A model generated the notes under the pieces. It made no database searches, was not told the origin of the DNA, and saw only the letters and a program-made list of their open reading frames with translations. The translations under genes and the position numbers were made by a program. Below are positions 55,132 to 64,000 of a stretch of DNA of 64,000 bases, one piece after another (position 1 is the stretch's first letter; each line of letters starts with the position of its first letter). The stretch covers positions 1,116,001 through 1,180,000 of the forward strand of contig CAVTXI010000012.1 in assembly GCA_963738615.1 (NCBI GenBank), in the 5' to 3' direction. Origin of the DNA: CAVTWY01 sp963738615 (GTDB lineage Bacteria; Pseudomonadota; Gammaproteobacteria; Burkholderiales; Burkholderiaceae_C).

Positions 55132-56312
55132 GCCGACGCGCCACCGCTGACCACGGCTGGTTGTTCGCGCTGCTGGCGCTGGTCGTCATGCTGGCGCTGG
55201 CACCCGCCACCGCGCACGCACACGCATCCAGCGACGCCTACCTGCACCTCGCACGCGAACCCTCGGGCGCGACCACGCTGCGCATCGACATCGCGTTGCG
55301 CGACCTCGAGCGTGAAGTGGCGATCGACACCAACGACGACCGCACCATCACCTGGGGCGAAGTGCGCCGCGTCTGGCCGCAGATTCGCGAGCACGTGCTC
55401 GGCGCGGTCGAGCTTCGATCAGCCGACGGCGCCTGCGCGATCGAAGCGCGCGGCGAGCCGGCACTGATCGAACGTGGCGGCGTGTCGCATGCGGTACTGG
55501 CACACAACGTGCTCTGCGCCGCAGGCACAGCACCATCGACGATCACGTACCGCCTGTTCGCTGCGACCGACGCCGGCCATCGCGGCCTGCTGCGTGTCGA
55601 CCGCGAGGGCACCGCCGCCGCGCTGGCCGTGCTGGAGCCTGGCGCGCGGCCCGTGCCGTTGAGCGACTCGGGTGCAGCCCGCGCCACCACCGCACCCGGC
55701 GGCTTCCTGCACTTTCTGCGCGAAGGCGCCGCGCACATCGCGGGCGGCGCCGACCACCTGCTCTTCCTCGTCACACTGATCGCGGTCACGGTCTTCACAC
55801 GCATCGACGGCCGCTGGGTCGTGCGCAGCTCGCGGCGCGATATTGCTGTCGACACCGTGCGCATCGTCACCGCATTCACGCTCACCCACTCGATCACGCT
55901 GGGCCTGGCCGCCGCAGGCGTGGTCGCGCCATCATCACGTTGGGTCGAAAGCCTGATCGCCGCCAGCGTGCTCGTCGCCGCCATCGACAACCTGCGCCCC
56001 ATCGTGCGCATGCCGCGATGGATGCTGGCCGCCGTCTTCGGCTGGGTCCACGGCTTCGGCTTCGCAGGCCCGCTGCAAGAACTAGGCTTGCGCGGCACCG
56101 AACTCGCCATGCCCCTGCTGGCCTTCAACCTCGGCGTCGAAGCCGGCCAACTGGTGGTCGTTGCGCTGCTGCTGCCGCTGCTGCTGGCATGGCGCCACGC
56201 GCCGCGTTATCGCAACACCGTGGTGCCCGCGCTGTCAGTCGCGGTGGGCTTGCTTGCAAGCGTGTGGCTGGTCGAGCGCAGCTTCGATCTGGATTTCGGG
56301 TTGCCGCTGTAG
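55128..56312 (+). CDS. HupE/UreJ-like membrane protein with a periplasmic N-terminal domain
   Basis: The product is 394 aa. A signal peptide (ending AHAHA) is followed by a ~170-residue soluble beta-rich domain and then six or seven membrane segments. The family motifs GGADHLLFLVTLIAV, FTLTHSITLGLAAAG and FGWVHGFGFAGPLQELG carry conserved His residues that could bind a metal. HupE/UreJ proteins are linked to nickel or cobalt uptake. Here, without hydrogenase or urease genes, the metal or role is unknown. It ends the DUF4331 cluster. Confidence 0.85.
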   Translation: MSRRATADHGWLFALLALVVMLALAPATAHAHASSDAYLHLAREPSGATTLRIDIALRDLEREVAIDTNDDRTITWGEVRRVWPQIREHVLGAVELRSADGACAIEARGEPALIERGGVSHAVLAHNVLCAAGTAPSTITYRLFAATDAGHRGLLRVDREGTAAALAVLEPGARPVPLSDSGAARATTAPGGFLHFLREGAAHIAGGADHLLFLVTLIAVTVFTRIDGRWVVRSSRRDIAVDTVRIVTAFTLTHSITLGLAAAGVVAPSSRWVESLIAASVLVAAIDNLRPIVRMPRWMLAAVFGWVHGFGFAGPLQELGLRGTELAMPLLAFNLGVEAGQLVVVALLLPLLLAWRHAPRYRNTVVPALSVAVGLLASVWLVERSFDLDFGLPL

Positions 56313-56349
56313 CGCCGCAGTCCCAAACGTGCGGCACCACAATCGCCGC

Positions 56350-57387
56350 ATGCCGGTCCAACGCCTTTCCATCCTCGACCAATCCGTCGCCACCGCCGGC
56401 CGCGGTGAAGACGCCGCGCTGCGTGATTCAGTCGACGCCGCGGTGTTGGCCGAGCAACTCGGCTACGCGCGCTACTGGGTCAGCGAACATCACAGCCTGC
56501 CCACCATCGTCGGCACCGCGCCCGAGATGCTGATGGCCGCCATCGCCGCGCGCACCACGCGCATCCGCATCGGCAGCGCGGGCGTCATGCTGCCGCACTA
56601 CGCGGCCTTCAAGGTCGCCGAGCAGTTCCGCGTGCTCGACGCGCTGGCACCGGGCCGCATCGACCTGGGCCTGGGCCGCGCGCCCGGCGGTGACCGTCGC
56701 ACGGCGATGGCGCTGAACCCCTACCAATCGGGCATGGCCGAAGACTTTCCGCAGCAGGTACAGCAACTCGCGGCGTGGGTGAACCATCAGGCGCTGGGCG
56801 GCGTGGTCGCGCACCCACGCGCGCCGCACGACGCGCCCGGGTATTCGCGCACACCGGTGTTGTGGATGCTCGGCAGCTCGGACTACGGCGCGCGTCTGGC
56901 AGCCGAACTCGGCATGCCCTACGCCTTCGCCTACTTCTTCACCGACGGCCAGGGCTGCGAGCAGGCGCTGCACCTGTACCGCACGCTCTACAAGCCAAGC
57001 GAGCGCCACCCGAAGCCGCAAACAACGATCTGCGTCTGGGCGCTGGCGGCGCCCACCGACGACGAAGCGCAGCACCTGGCCATGTCACGCGAACGCTGGC
57101 GCGTCGACCGCGCGCGCAACCTGCTGGGCCCACTGCAGGCGCCCGACGCCATCGCCGCACGCGGCTTCACCGCCGAAGAACAGCCGATGGTCAACGCGAT
57201 GCGCCAACGCGCCTTCGTCGGCAGCGCGCAGACGGTGCGCGATAAGCTGGATGCGCTGGCGCAGTCGCTGGAGCTGGATGAGCTGGTGGTCAACACCTGG
57301 GCGCACGAGCCGGCGATGCGGCATCGGTCGATGCGGTTGATGGCGCAGGCTTACGGCCTTCAGCCCACGCCAGCGGCCATCGCTTGA
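56350..57387 (+). CDS. LLM-class flavin-dependent oxidoreductase (luciferase-like)
   Basis: The product is 345 aa from ATG 56350. LSILDQSVATAGRGEDAALRDSV and YARYWVSEHHSLPTIVGTAPEMLM are the start of the MsnO8-like group; GRIDLGLGRAPGGDRRTAMAL and FVGSAQTVRDKLDALA follow. It would use reduced flavin from a separate reductase to oxidise an organic substrate. The gene stands 37 bases downstream of the HupE-like gene, and no reductase is adjacent. The substrate is unknown. Confidence 0.85.
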   Translation: MPVQRLSILDQSVATAGRGEDAALRDSVDAAVLAEQLGYARYWVSEHHSLPTIVGTAPEMLMAAIAARTTRIRIGSAGVMLPHYAAFKVAEQFRVLDALAPGRIDLGLGRAPGGDRRTAMALNPYQSGMAEDFPQQVQQLAAWVNHQALGGVVAHPRAPHDAPGYSRTPVLWMLGSSDYGARLAAELGMPYAFAYFFTDGQGCEQALHLYRTLYKPSERHPKPQTTICVWALAAPTDDEAQHLAMSRERWRVDRARNLLGPLQAPDAIAARGFTAEEQPMVNAMRQRAFVGSAQTVRDKLDALAQSLELDELVVNTWAHEPAMRHRSMRLMAQAYGLQPTPAAIA

Positions 57388-57437
57388 CGCCAACGTCCCA
57401 AGCGGCGAAACCATCCGTCGACTCGCACTCGCACTTC

Positions 57438-57465
57438 GCACGTCGCACGTCGCACGTCGCACGTC
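57438..57465 (+). repeat. 7-base tandem repeat between the LLM and AraC genes
   Basis: Four tandem copies of CGCACGT, flanked by imperfect CGCAC copies, lie 20 bases before the AraC start, near where its promoter or own operator might be. Confidence 0.7.
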
Positions 57466-57487
57466 GTCGCCACTTGGCAGCAACGTC

Positions 57488-58499
57488 ATGTCGAACCTGG
57501 TCCGCGCCGCCAGCCTCACCAACTACGCCGACGTCGCGCGTGCGGCTCGGCCTCGACCCGAACCGCATGCTGCTGGACGCCGGGCTCGACCCCGGCGTGC
57601 TTCGCGAGCCCGACCTGATGGTCCCAGCCGATCGCGTCGGCCGTCTGCTCGAGGCGTCGGCCGCGAAGTCGGGCATCGAGCCTTTCGGGCTTCGCATGGC
57701 GCAGACGCGGCAGTTGTCGAACCTTGGTCCGGTGGGCATGGTCATCCGAGACCAGCCCACTCTGCGCGACTCGATCAGCGTGCTGATTCGCTACCACGCG
57801 GCGCTGAATGGTGCATTGGCGATGGTGCTCGAGGAGCAGGGCGAGTTGGTGATCGTTCGAGAAGAGCTTTACGTCGGTCGTGCCCAGCCCGTGCGACAGT
57901 CGATCGAACTGGCGGTGGGCGTGCTCTTCGTGCTGATGCGCCAGTTGCTCGGTCCGCAGTGGCAGGCACGCCGCGTGTGCTTCACCCACGCGGCGCCGCG
58001 CGATACGTCGACGCACGTGCTGGTCTTCGGCCGACGTGTCGAGTTCGGCCACGACTTCAACGGCATCGTCTGCCTGGCTGCCGAGATGGATGCCCCCAAC
58101 GCCACCGCGGACCCGCTGATGGCGCGCTACGCGCAACGCCTGCTGGACGCCACACCGATCGCGAGCGAGCCTTCGACCCTCGACGATGTGCGGCGCACGG
58201 TCATGCTGTTGTTGCCCAGCGGACGTTGCAGCGTCGAGCAGGTGTCAGCCCAACTGGGGCTGGTGTGCCGCACGGTGCAGCGACGCCTGGCTGATCGCGG
58301 CATGAGTTTTTCGGGGCTGGTCAACGAGCTGCGCGTCGAGCTGGCACAGCGCCACGTCACGCAGGGCAATCGGCCACTGACCGACGTGGCCGCGCTGCTG
58401 GGCTTCGCCGCGCTCAGCGGCTTCTCGCGCTGGTACCAGCAGCAGTTCGGCTGCAGCCCTTCGCAGACACGCGCCAACAGCCACGGCGAGCGCGGGTAG
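57488..58499 (+). CDS. AraC-family transcriptional regulator, one frameshift
   Basis: About 336 aa from ATG 57488. The N-terminal MSNLVRAASLTNYADVAR plus LGLDPNRMLLDAGLDPGVL and the ~170 residues after it form the arabinose-binding-like domain of the AraC subgroup (Arabinose_bd). The C-terminal AraC HTH pair is CSVEQVSAQLGLVCRTVQRRLADRG and PLTDVAALLGFAALSGFSRWYQQQFGCSPSQTR. One extra base near 57541 breaks the frame. Its targets are unknown; the LLM gene or the porin are candidates by position. Confidence 0.85.
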
Positions 58500-58523
58500 A
58501 TCGACGACTCGAGACCGCGCGGG

Positions 58524-59534
58524 TCAGAACGCGTGGCGGATGCCCACGTCGATGCCGGTCGACCCCTGGTTGGCGGCGGTCGTCGAGCCGTTGAGCGCGG
58601 TCGCGGCACCCTTCGAGTTGGACACGCGCGCCAGCGACGTGTACAGCGCCGTGCGGCGCGACAGGTTGTAGACGCCGCCCACGCCGTAGCGCCGCGTCGT
58701 GCCAACGTCTGCACCGGCCGCGCTCTTGCGGTCGGACTGCGCCACCGACGCTTTCAGCTCCGCCGCGCCGATCTGGTAGGCCACGCTGAACTGCATGCCC
58801 TTGGTGTCGAGCGAACGGCCGCTGTTGGCCCGGTCGAACAGCGCGTACATCGTCAGGTCGCCCAGCTTGTAGCGCCCACCGAGCGTCACCGACTTCACAT
58901 CGCCGATGGGGTCGTTGTCGAACTGCGCGACCGCGAGGTCGACCGACACGGGGCCACCTGCGTACCCAGCGCGCACACCGGTGTACTTGGCCGGCACGGC
59001 CTCGCCGTCCGAACGCATCGCTTGCACCACGAAGCCGCCGAGCCCTGCGGGGGTCGTGTAGTTGACGGCGCCGTTCGCGCGGATCGCCGCCGGCTGCAGT
59101 GCCTCGATCGACCCCAACAGCACTTGCTGGGCGGCCGGTCCCTGCGGGCCGAAGGCGTCGTAGGTCGCGTGCACGAGGAACGTCGGCGTGTAGATGCGCC
59201 CGAGTTGAACTTCGCCCAGCGACGTGCTGCCTATGCCGACAAAGACCTGCCGGTTCCAGAAGGCGGGCGCAGCCATGGTGCCGTTGACGCTGTTGAAGCC
59301 ATGTTCGAGGACATAGCTCGCACGCCATCCGCCACCAAGGTCCTCGGTGCCGCGCACGCCCAGCCGGCTTCCCGCGAGCCCGCCGGTACCAATCGCACGC
59401 ACCTTCGTCAGCGAGCCACTGCCGTAGGTGAAGTTCGTGTCGACGATGCCGAAAACCGTGGCGGTGGACGCTTGCGCCGTGGCGGCGCCGCTCAGGACCA
59501 GCAGGGCGCAGGCGAAGGACGTGGCTCGGATCAT
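58524..59534 (-). CDS. Gram-negative general porin
   Basis: The product is 336 aa with GGAGA before ATG 59534. The signal peptide ends at AQAS; TATVFGIVDTNFTYGSG is the porin start, GSRLGVRGTEDLGGGWRASYVLEHGF the conserved early strand, and the chain ends in HAF, the C-terminal Phe needed for outer-membrane insertion. It forms a 16-stranded trimeric channel. Convergent with araC across 24 bases. Confidence 0.93.
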   Translation of the reverse strand: MIRATSFACALLVLSGAATAQASTATVFGIVDTNFTYGSGSLTKVRAIGTGGLAGSRLGVRGTEDLGGGWRASYVLEHGFNSVNGTMAAPAFWNRQVFVGIGSTSLGEVQLGRIYTPTFLVHATYDAFGPQGPAAQQVLLGSIEALQPAAIRANGAVNYTTPAGLGGFVVQAMRSDGEAVPAKYTGVRAGYAGGPVSVDLAVAQFDNDPIGDVKSVTLGGRYKLGDLTMYALFDRANSGRSLDTKGMQFSVAYQIGAAELKASVAQSDRKSAAGADVGTTRRYGVGGVYNLSRRTALYTSLARVSNSKGAATALNGSTTAANQGSTGIDVGIRHAF

Positions 59535-59673
59535 GCGTTCTCCTCGAGTTCGAATGGGCAGGATTGTCCAAACACATGCGCCCCGTGGGTGCACGCCACG
59601 CGACGCCGACTTTTCGTTCGATGACACGCACCGCGGGCTAACCCGACCCCGCAAAGCTCCGTGCGCAGATTCA

Positions 59674-60700
59674 TCAGCCGAAGAGGCGCAGCGCGACGAG
59701 TACCAGCGCTGCCAGGAACACGGTCTCGCCCAGCATCAGCACGACCGGCTTCAAGCCGACGGTCAGCAGTTCCTGAAACCGCGTCTTGGTCCCGATCGCC
59801 GCAACGGCGATCAGCAGGCACCAGCGCGACACGTCTGCGCCAGCTTCGCGCACGACCTGCGGCACCACGCCCAGGCTGTTGAGCCCGACCAACACGACGA
59901 AAGCGACCACGAAGGCGGGCAGCAGCGGCGCACGTGCCGCTGCGGTGCCGAGCACCGCCTCCACAGGACCGGCCGCTGCCGCCTTGCGTCGTGCCAGCGC
60001 CACCGCGAAGGCGATCACCGGCACCAGCATCGCCACGCGCATCAGTTTGACCACCGTGGCTGCGTCGCCGGCCTCACGCGACACCGCGTAGCCCGCGCCG
60101 ACGACCTGCGCCACGTCATGGATCGTGCCGCCAAGAAAGATGCCTGCGGTGCGTGCGTCGAGCCCGAGCGCGTTCACGAGCGCCGGGTACACGATCATCG
60201 ACAACGTCGACAGCGCGCTCACGCCGATCACCGTGAACAGCGTCGCACGCTCCTTCAGCGGGTGTGCCGGCAGCGCCGCCGCCAGCGCCAACGCCGCCGA
60301 GACGCCGCAGATCGCCGTCGCGCCGCCGGTCAGCAGGCCGAAGAGGGGCTGAAACCCCATCAGCCGCGCCGCGAGCATCGAGACCCCGATCGTCAGCACC
60401 ACCGATGCGACCACGATCGCGAACGGGGCGAAGCCCAGCTCGGCCACCTGGCCTGCCGTGATCCTCAGGCCCAACAGCGCCACGCCGATGCGCAGCACGC
60501 GCCGCGCCGCGAACGTCGATACCGGCGGTGCAGCGCCTTTCGGACGACAGGAAGTTCAGCGCCAGCCCGAGCAGCAGCGCAAACAACATCGCCGGTGCAC
60601 CGTAGTGCTCGGCGAGGAACGACGCCGCGGCGGCGACAACGGCAGCGACCAGCAAGCCGGGCCAGATCTGGCCTGCCCGGCTGCGCAGCGCGGCGATCAC
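59674..60700 (-). CDS. YeiH/UPF0324-type putative sulfate or sulfite exporter, one frameshift
   Basis: About 341 aa from a GTG at 60700, five bases after the receptor stop. Around ten membrane segments are visible. Family motifs are GPWGLALAFLLG-like AMLFALLLGLALNFLS at the start, GLLTGGATAICGVSAALALAA, VYPALVNALGL and GTIHDVAQVVGAGYA. A break at about 60540 joins NFLSSE to RVLRIGVALLGL. YeiH-like proteins often sit with sulfonate breakdown genes, where they are proposed to export sulfite or sulfate. Confidence 0.82.
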
Positions 60701-60705
60701 GCGGG

Positions 60706-61713
60706 CTACTCGGGCTTGAAGTTGATGGCCTCGAGCGCCGCCCCCTGGCGCTTGTGCGCGGTGCGCAACGCCGCAGACAACTCGTCGGACGAGGAAGCCC
60801 TGCCCGGCTCCATGCCCAGGTCGGTGACGCGTTCGCGCACGCGTGCCTGCTGCATCGCCTTCAAGGCCAGGTCGCGCAGCTTCGCCTGCACCGCCTCGGG
60901 CACGCCGGGATGCACCCACAGCCCGACCCAGGCTTCCTGCGTCAGCCCTGGGAAGCCCAGTTCGGTGAAGGTCGGCACGTTGGGCAGCGCCGCAATGCGC
61001 TGCGGCGTCGACACCGCGAAGGCCTTGATCTTGTTGCCCTTGATCAGCGGCACCGAGGTCGCCGGGCCGTCGAACATCAGCGCCACATGGCCGCCCATCA
61101 CGTCCTGCAATGCCGGGGGCGAACCCTTGTAGCCGATGTGGGTCATGTCGAGCCCAGCGGCCTTGTTCAGCTCGGCGCCCAGCGTGTGCGCGATCGTGCC
61201 CGAGGTGTACGACGCGTAGCTCACCTTGCCGGGATTGCCTTTCACCCACGCGATCACATCCTTCAGCGACGCCGCCTCGAGGTTCGGGGCGCCGACGAAG
61301 ACGAGGCCGCTGCGCGTCAGTTCGGCGATCGGCTTGATGTCCTTGAAGGGGTCGTAGCGCGGCTTGGCAAGGTAGGGGATCTCGGAGGCGATGCCGCTGA
61401 TGTGCACCATCACCGTGTAGCCGTCGGCCGGTGCACCCAGCAGCTCGTGCACGCCGAGCATGCCGACCGCGCCGGCCTTGTTGTCGACGATGATCGGCTG
61501 CCCGAACATGGGCTGCATCGCGTCGGCCAGGGTGCGCGCCACGATGTCCAGCGTGCCGCCCGGCGGCGCCGGCACAACGATGCGAAGTGGCTTCTCGGGG
61601 AATGCCTGAGCCATCACGCTGCCAGCGCCCACGGCACACAGCGTGGCAGTTGCGGCGAGGCAGCGCACGGCGCTGGCGAAACGCGATGCGGCGGTCGACA
61701 AGGTGAAGTTCAT
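60706..61713 (-). CDS. Bug-family (tripartite tricarboxylate) periplasmic receptor
   Basis: The product is 335 aa from ATG 61713. The signal peptide ends near VMAQA, then FPEKPLRIVVPAPPGGTLDIVARTLAD, IIVDNKAGAVGMLGVHELL, ALQDVMGGHVALMFDGPATSVPLIK and the closing conserved GFPGLTQEAWVGLW. Bug receptors bind carboxylates for TTT-type import. The TctA and TctB membrane parts are not adjacent. It is read away from the TauD gene and followed by the YeiH-like exporter. Confidence 0.9.
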   Translation of the reverse strand: MNFTLSTAASRFASAVRCLAATATLCAVGAGSVMAQAFPEKPLRIVVPAPPGGTLDIVARTLADAMQPMFGQPIIVDNKAGAVGMLGVHELLGAPADGYTVMVHISGIASEIPYLAKPRYDPFKDIKPIAELTRSGLVFVGAPNLEAASLKDVIAWVKGNPGKVSYASYTSGTIAHTLGAELNKAAGLDMTHIGYKGSPPALQDVMGGHVALMFDGPATSVPLIKGNKIKAFAVSTPQRIAALPNVPTFTELGFPGLTQEAWVGLWVHPGVPEAVQAKLRDLALKAMQQARVRERVTDLGMEPGRASSSDELSAALRTAHKRQGAALEAINFKPE

Positions 61714-61951
61714 CCGTGTGTCTCCTTCGTGTGATTCGGGATCGGCGGCGGGATTCTTTCGGTCGTCGCTCGGCGCCGATTGGCACAACGCGACGGTGGC
61801 TTATCCGTTGGCGTCAGACGCTTCGAACGGGCTCGTCGGCGCGCGGGGCCGGTCGTACGATGAAGATCGTGGTGGCGCCGACTGCGCTGCGTTCACGACA
61901 TCGAGCCTCGATGCGACTGCACCACGGTCGCACCAAGCAGGAGACATCATC

Positions 61952-62866
61952 ATGACCATCGCCACCGCGGCCCCCACGGCAGCCGCCATCGTCAGCGCTT
62001 CGTCGCGGCACGACTCGATCATCGTGGAGCCGCTCACCTGCGCCATCGGCGCCGAGCTGCGCAACGTCGACCTCGGCGCGGCGTCACGCGACCCGGCGCT
62101 GGTCGCCGAGATCCGCGCGCTGCTGCTGCGCCACCGCGTGCTCTTCTTCCGCGACCAGGACTTCACGCGCGCCGAGCACGTCGCCTTCGCGCGCCACTTC
62201 GGCGAACTCGAAGACCACCCCGTCGCCGGCAGCGACCCCGAGCATCCGGGGCTGGTGCGCATCTACAAGTCGCCCGATGCGCCCAACGACCGCTACGAGA
62301 ATGGATGGCACACCGACGCCACGTGGCGCGACAACCCGCCCTTCGGCTGCGTGCTGCGTTGCGTGGAATGCCCGCCGGTCGGCGGCGACACGATGTGGGC
62401 CAACATGGTCCTGGCGTACGAGCGCCTGCCGGAGCAGGTGAAGCAGCAGATCGCGGGCCTGCGCGCGCGCCACAGCATCGAAGCCACCTTCGGCGCCGCG
62501 ATGCCGACGGACAAGCGCCTGGCGCTGCACGCGCAATACCCCGATGCCGAGCACCCGGTGGTGCGCACGCATCCCGACACCGGCGAGAAAGTGCTCTTCG
62601 TCAACGGCTTCACCACGCACTTCACCAACTTCCATACGCCCGAGCGCGTGCGCTACGGCATGGACTACCAGCCCGGCGCAAGCCAGCTCCTTCAATATCT
62701 CGTCAGCCAGGCGTTCATTCCCGAATATCAAGTGCGCTGGCGCTGGCAACCCAACAGCGTCGCGATGTGGGACAACCGCTCGACGCAGCATTACGCGGTG
62801 ATGGACTACCCGCCGTGCCATCGCAAGATGGAGCGCGCCGGGATCATCGGCACCGCGACGTACTGA
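61952..62866 (+). CDS. TauD/TfdA-family 2-oxoglutarate-dependent dioxygenase
   Basis: The product is 304 aa from ATG 61952. The facial triad is in NGWHTDATWRDNPP (His and Asp) and RSTQHYAVMDYPP (His), with the 2OG-binding Arg near RKMERAGI. FFRDQDFTRAEHVAFARHFGELEDHPV is the usual N-terminal stretch. TauD/TfdA enzymes hydroxylate taurine, 2,4-D and related acids, releasing sulfite or an aldehyde. A YeiH-like exporter nearby favours a sulfonate, but this is inference. Confidence 0.88.
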   Translation: MTIATAAPTAAAIVSASSRHDSIIVEPLTCAIGAELRNVDLGAASRDPALVAEIRALLLRHRVLFFRDQDFTRAEHVAFARHFGELEDHPVAGSDPEHPGLVRIYKSPDAPNDRYENGWHTDATWRDNPPFGCVLRCVECPPVGGDTMWANMVLAYERLPEQVKQQIAGLRARHSIEATFGAAMPTDKRLALHAQYPDAEHPVVRTHPDTGEKVLFVNGFTTHFTNFHTPERVRYGMDYQPGASQLLQYLVSQAFIPEYQVRWRWQPNSVAMWDNRSTQHYAVMDYPPCHRKMERAGIIGTATY

Positions 62867-62915
62867 ATCCGCCCGCCACACCCGCCACGTCCGACCTACT
62901 CAACGAAGCCACGCG

Positions 62916-63974
62916 ATGAACTACCTCGACGGTTCCCTCTTCCCCGAAAACCAGCAGCCGCTGATCATCACGGCCGCGCCCTACGCGCCTTCGTGGCTGC
63001 CTTCCGACTTTCCGGAAGACATCCCGGTGACGATGGAGCAGCAGGTGCAGAAGGCCGTGGACTGCTACAACGCCGGCGCGGCGGTGCTGCACCTGCATGT
63101 GCGCGAACTCGACGGCAAAGGCAGCAAGCGGCTATCGAAGTTCAACGAACTGATCGGCGGTGTGCGCCGCGCCGTGCCGCAGATGATCATCCAGGTTGGC
63201 GGCTCGATCAGCTTCGCGCCGGAAACCGATGGCTCCGCGGCGAAATGGCTGTCCGACGACACGCGCCACATGCTGGCCGAGCTCGAGCCGACACCGGACC
63301 AGGTGACGGTGACGATCAACACGTCGCAGATGAACATCCTCGAACAGTTCTCGACCGACGACATACGCGGCACCTCGATGGAAGACCCCGAGGTCTTCAA
63401 CGCGTACAAGGAGATGACGGTGCCGGCGCAGCCCGGTTGGGCCGAGGAGCACATCCGCCGGCTCACGAAGGCCGGCATCCAGAGCGCGTTCCAGTGCTAC
63501 AACATCAACAGCTTCGAATCGGTCGAGCGGCTGATGCGGCGCGGCATCTACAAAGGCCCTCTCGTGATGAACTGGGTCGCGATCGGCGGCGGCATGGACG
63601 TGCCGAGCCTCTACAACCTCGCGAACTTCGTCCGAGCAACGCCCGACGGCGCGGTGCTCACGGTCGAAAGCTCGATGCGCAACGTGCTGCCGATCAACAT
63701 GATGGGTATCGCGCTCGGCCTGCACGTGCGCTGCGGCATCGAAGACAACCTCTGGCACCAGTCGGGCACGCGCAAGACGGGCACGGTCGAGCAGGTCGAG
63801 CAGCTCGTGAGGATTTCCCGAGAGTTCGGCCGCCCGATCGCGACCGCAAGCCAGGCCCGCGAGATCAGCAAGATCGGCGTCTTCTACGACAGCGTCGAGG
63901 AAACGCTGGCCGCCAACGGCTTTGCGCCCAACGCGAAGGGGCGTCAGCAGGGCTTTCTGCGTAAGGCGGCGTGA
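62916..63974 (+). CDS. BKACE-family beta-keto acid cleavage enzyme
   Basis: The product is 352 aa, 49 bases after the dioxygenase. The TIM-barrel features are PLIITAAPYAPSW (start), GAAVLHLHVRELDGKGSKRLSKF (zinc-binding HxH), IIQVGGSISFAPE, and VESSMRNVLPINMMG. BKACE enzymes join a beta-keto acid with acetyl-CoA, giving acetoacetate and an acyl-CoA. The ligand-binding pocket residues are not decipherable here. The likely role is cleavage of a beta-keto acid formed downstream of the dioxygenase. Confidence 0.88.
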   Translation: MNYLDGSLFPENQQPLIITAAPYAPSWLPSDFPEDIPVTMEQQVQKAVDCYNAGAAVLHLHVRELDGKGSKRLSKFNELIGGVRRAVPQMIIQVGGSISFAPETDGSAAKWLSDDTRHMLAELEPTPDQVTVTINTSQMNILEQFSTDDIRGTSMEDPEVFNAYKEMTVPAQPGWAEEHIRRLTKAGIQSAFQCYNINSFESVERLMRRGIYKGPLVMNWVAIGGGMDVPSLYNLANFVRATPDGAVLTVESSMRNVLPINMMGIALGLHVRCGIEDNLWHQSGTRKTGTVEQVEQLVRISREFGRPIATASQAREISKIGVFYDSVEETLAANGFAPNAKGRQQGFLRKAA

Positions 63975-64000
63975 TGGTGACGACAACTGCCAAGGCCCGA
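63974..64000 (+). CDS. Start of a further gene, cut by the window end
   Basis: An ATG at 63974 overlaps the BKACE stop (TGATG) and stays open for the nine codons visible (MVTTTAKAR). The arrangement suggests another gene of the same operon. The sequence is too short to identify. Confidence 0.4.

Noticed and set aside
57438..57465. An AraC operator made of the 7-base repeats.
   Set aside because: The copies are too short and contiguous to match the usual 17-base half-sites; kept only as a repeat.
59428..61734. A 768-residue plus-strand open frame opposite the porin, YeiH and Bug receptor genes.
   Set aside because: Low-complexity Arg/His/Gln-rich translation, and the opposite strand encodes recognisable proteins throughout.

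Overview
The window is GC-rich, gene-dense DNA from a betaproteobacterium, most likely of the order Burkholderiales. I infer this from the gene content: an aerobic benzoyl-CoA (box) pathway with a BoxR-type regulator, Bug-family periplasmic receptors, a CbpA/CbpM pair, a type II NADH dehydrogenase, a porin ending in Phe, and an Aat/Bpt pair. No rRNA, tRNA, CRISPR array, phage or insertion sequence was recognised. No gene-free stretch is longer than about 300 bases.

Layout. 1-4.9 kb: a FemAB-like transferase coupled to a 2OG-Fe(II) oxygenase-like gene, a HisN/inositol-monophosphatase-type phosphatase, ndh, a DUF2164 gene and a VapBC-type module. 4.9-13.8 kb (minus strand): boxR, then the box operon boxC, boxB, an AIG2-like gene, boxA, a 3-hydroxyacyl-CoA dehydrogenase and an oxoadipyl-CoA thiolase. 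13.8-25.6 kb (plus strand): a divergent operon with a DUF4863 protein, benzoate-CoA ligase, an alpha/beta hydrolase, a two-domain extradiol dioxygenase, and the 3-hydroxyanthranilate genes (aminomuconate deaminase, 3-hydroxyanthranilate dioxygenase, ACMS decarboxylase). A Liv-type ABC importer and an alcohol dehydrogenase follow. Together these could import aromatic acids, activate benzoate, open the ring by epoxidation, and send the products towards acetyl-CoA and succinyl-CoA. The nba-like genes serve an aminated aromatic.

25.6-36.7 kb is mixed: GNAT, LysE-type exporter, second alcohol dehydrogenase, SGNH hydrolase, aldehyde dehydrogenase, CcdAB, CaiB/BaiF transferase, CbpA/CbpM, a Crp/Fnr regulator, an alpha/beta hydrolase and PurU. 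36.9-46 kb holds the most unusual material: an egtD-selD gene pair, a divergent ATP-grasp ligase, a YHS lipoprotein, a TVP38/disulfide-reductase fusion, a DUF547 protein and a SelD-associated-type oxidoreductase. 46-51.7 kb: a second CaiB-like enzyme, aat-bpt, a methyltransferase, an orphan tungstate-binding protein, and exported MsrA and MsrB. 52-56.3 kb: a DUF4331 / lipoprotein / helical-repeat / HupE-UreJ cluster. 56.3-64 kb: a luciferase-like monooxygenase, an AraC regulator, a porin, and a Bug receptor / YeiH exporter / TauD dioxygenase / BKACE catabolic cluster.

At least 28 frameshifts break 17 otherwise intact conserved genes, often several in one operon and often in pairs that restore frame. 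This looks like residual indel error in a long-read or metagenomic assembly rather than gene decay. Broken genes are therefore annotated as single CDSs with the break points given.
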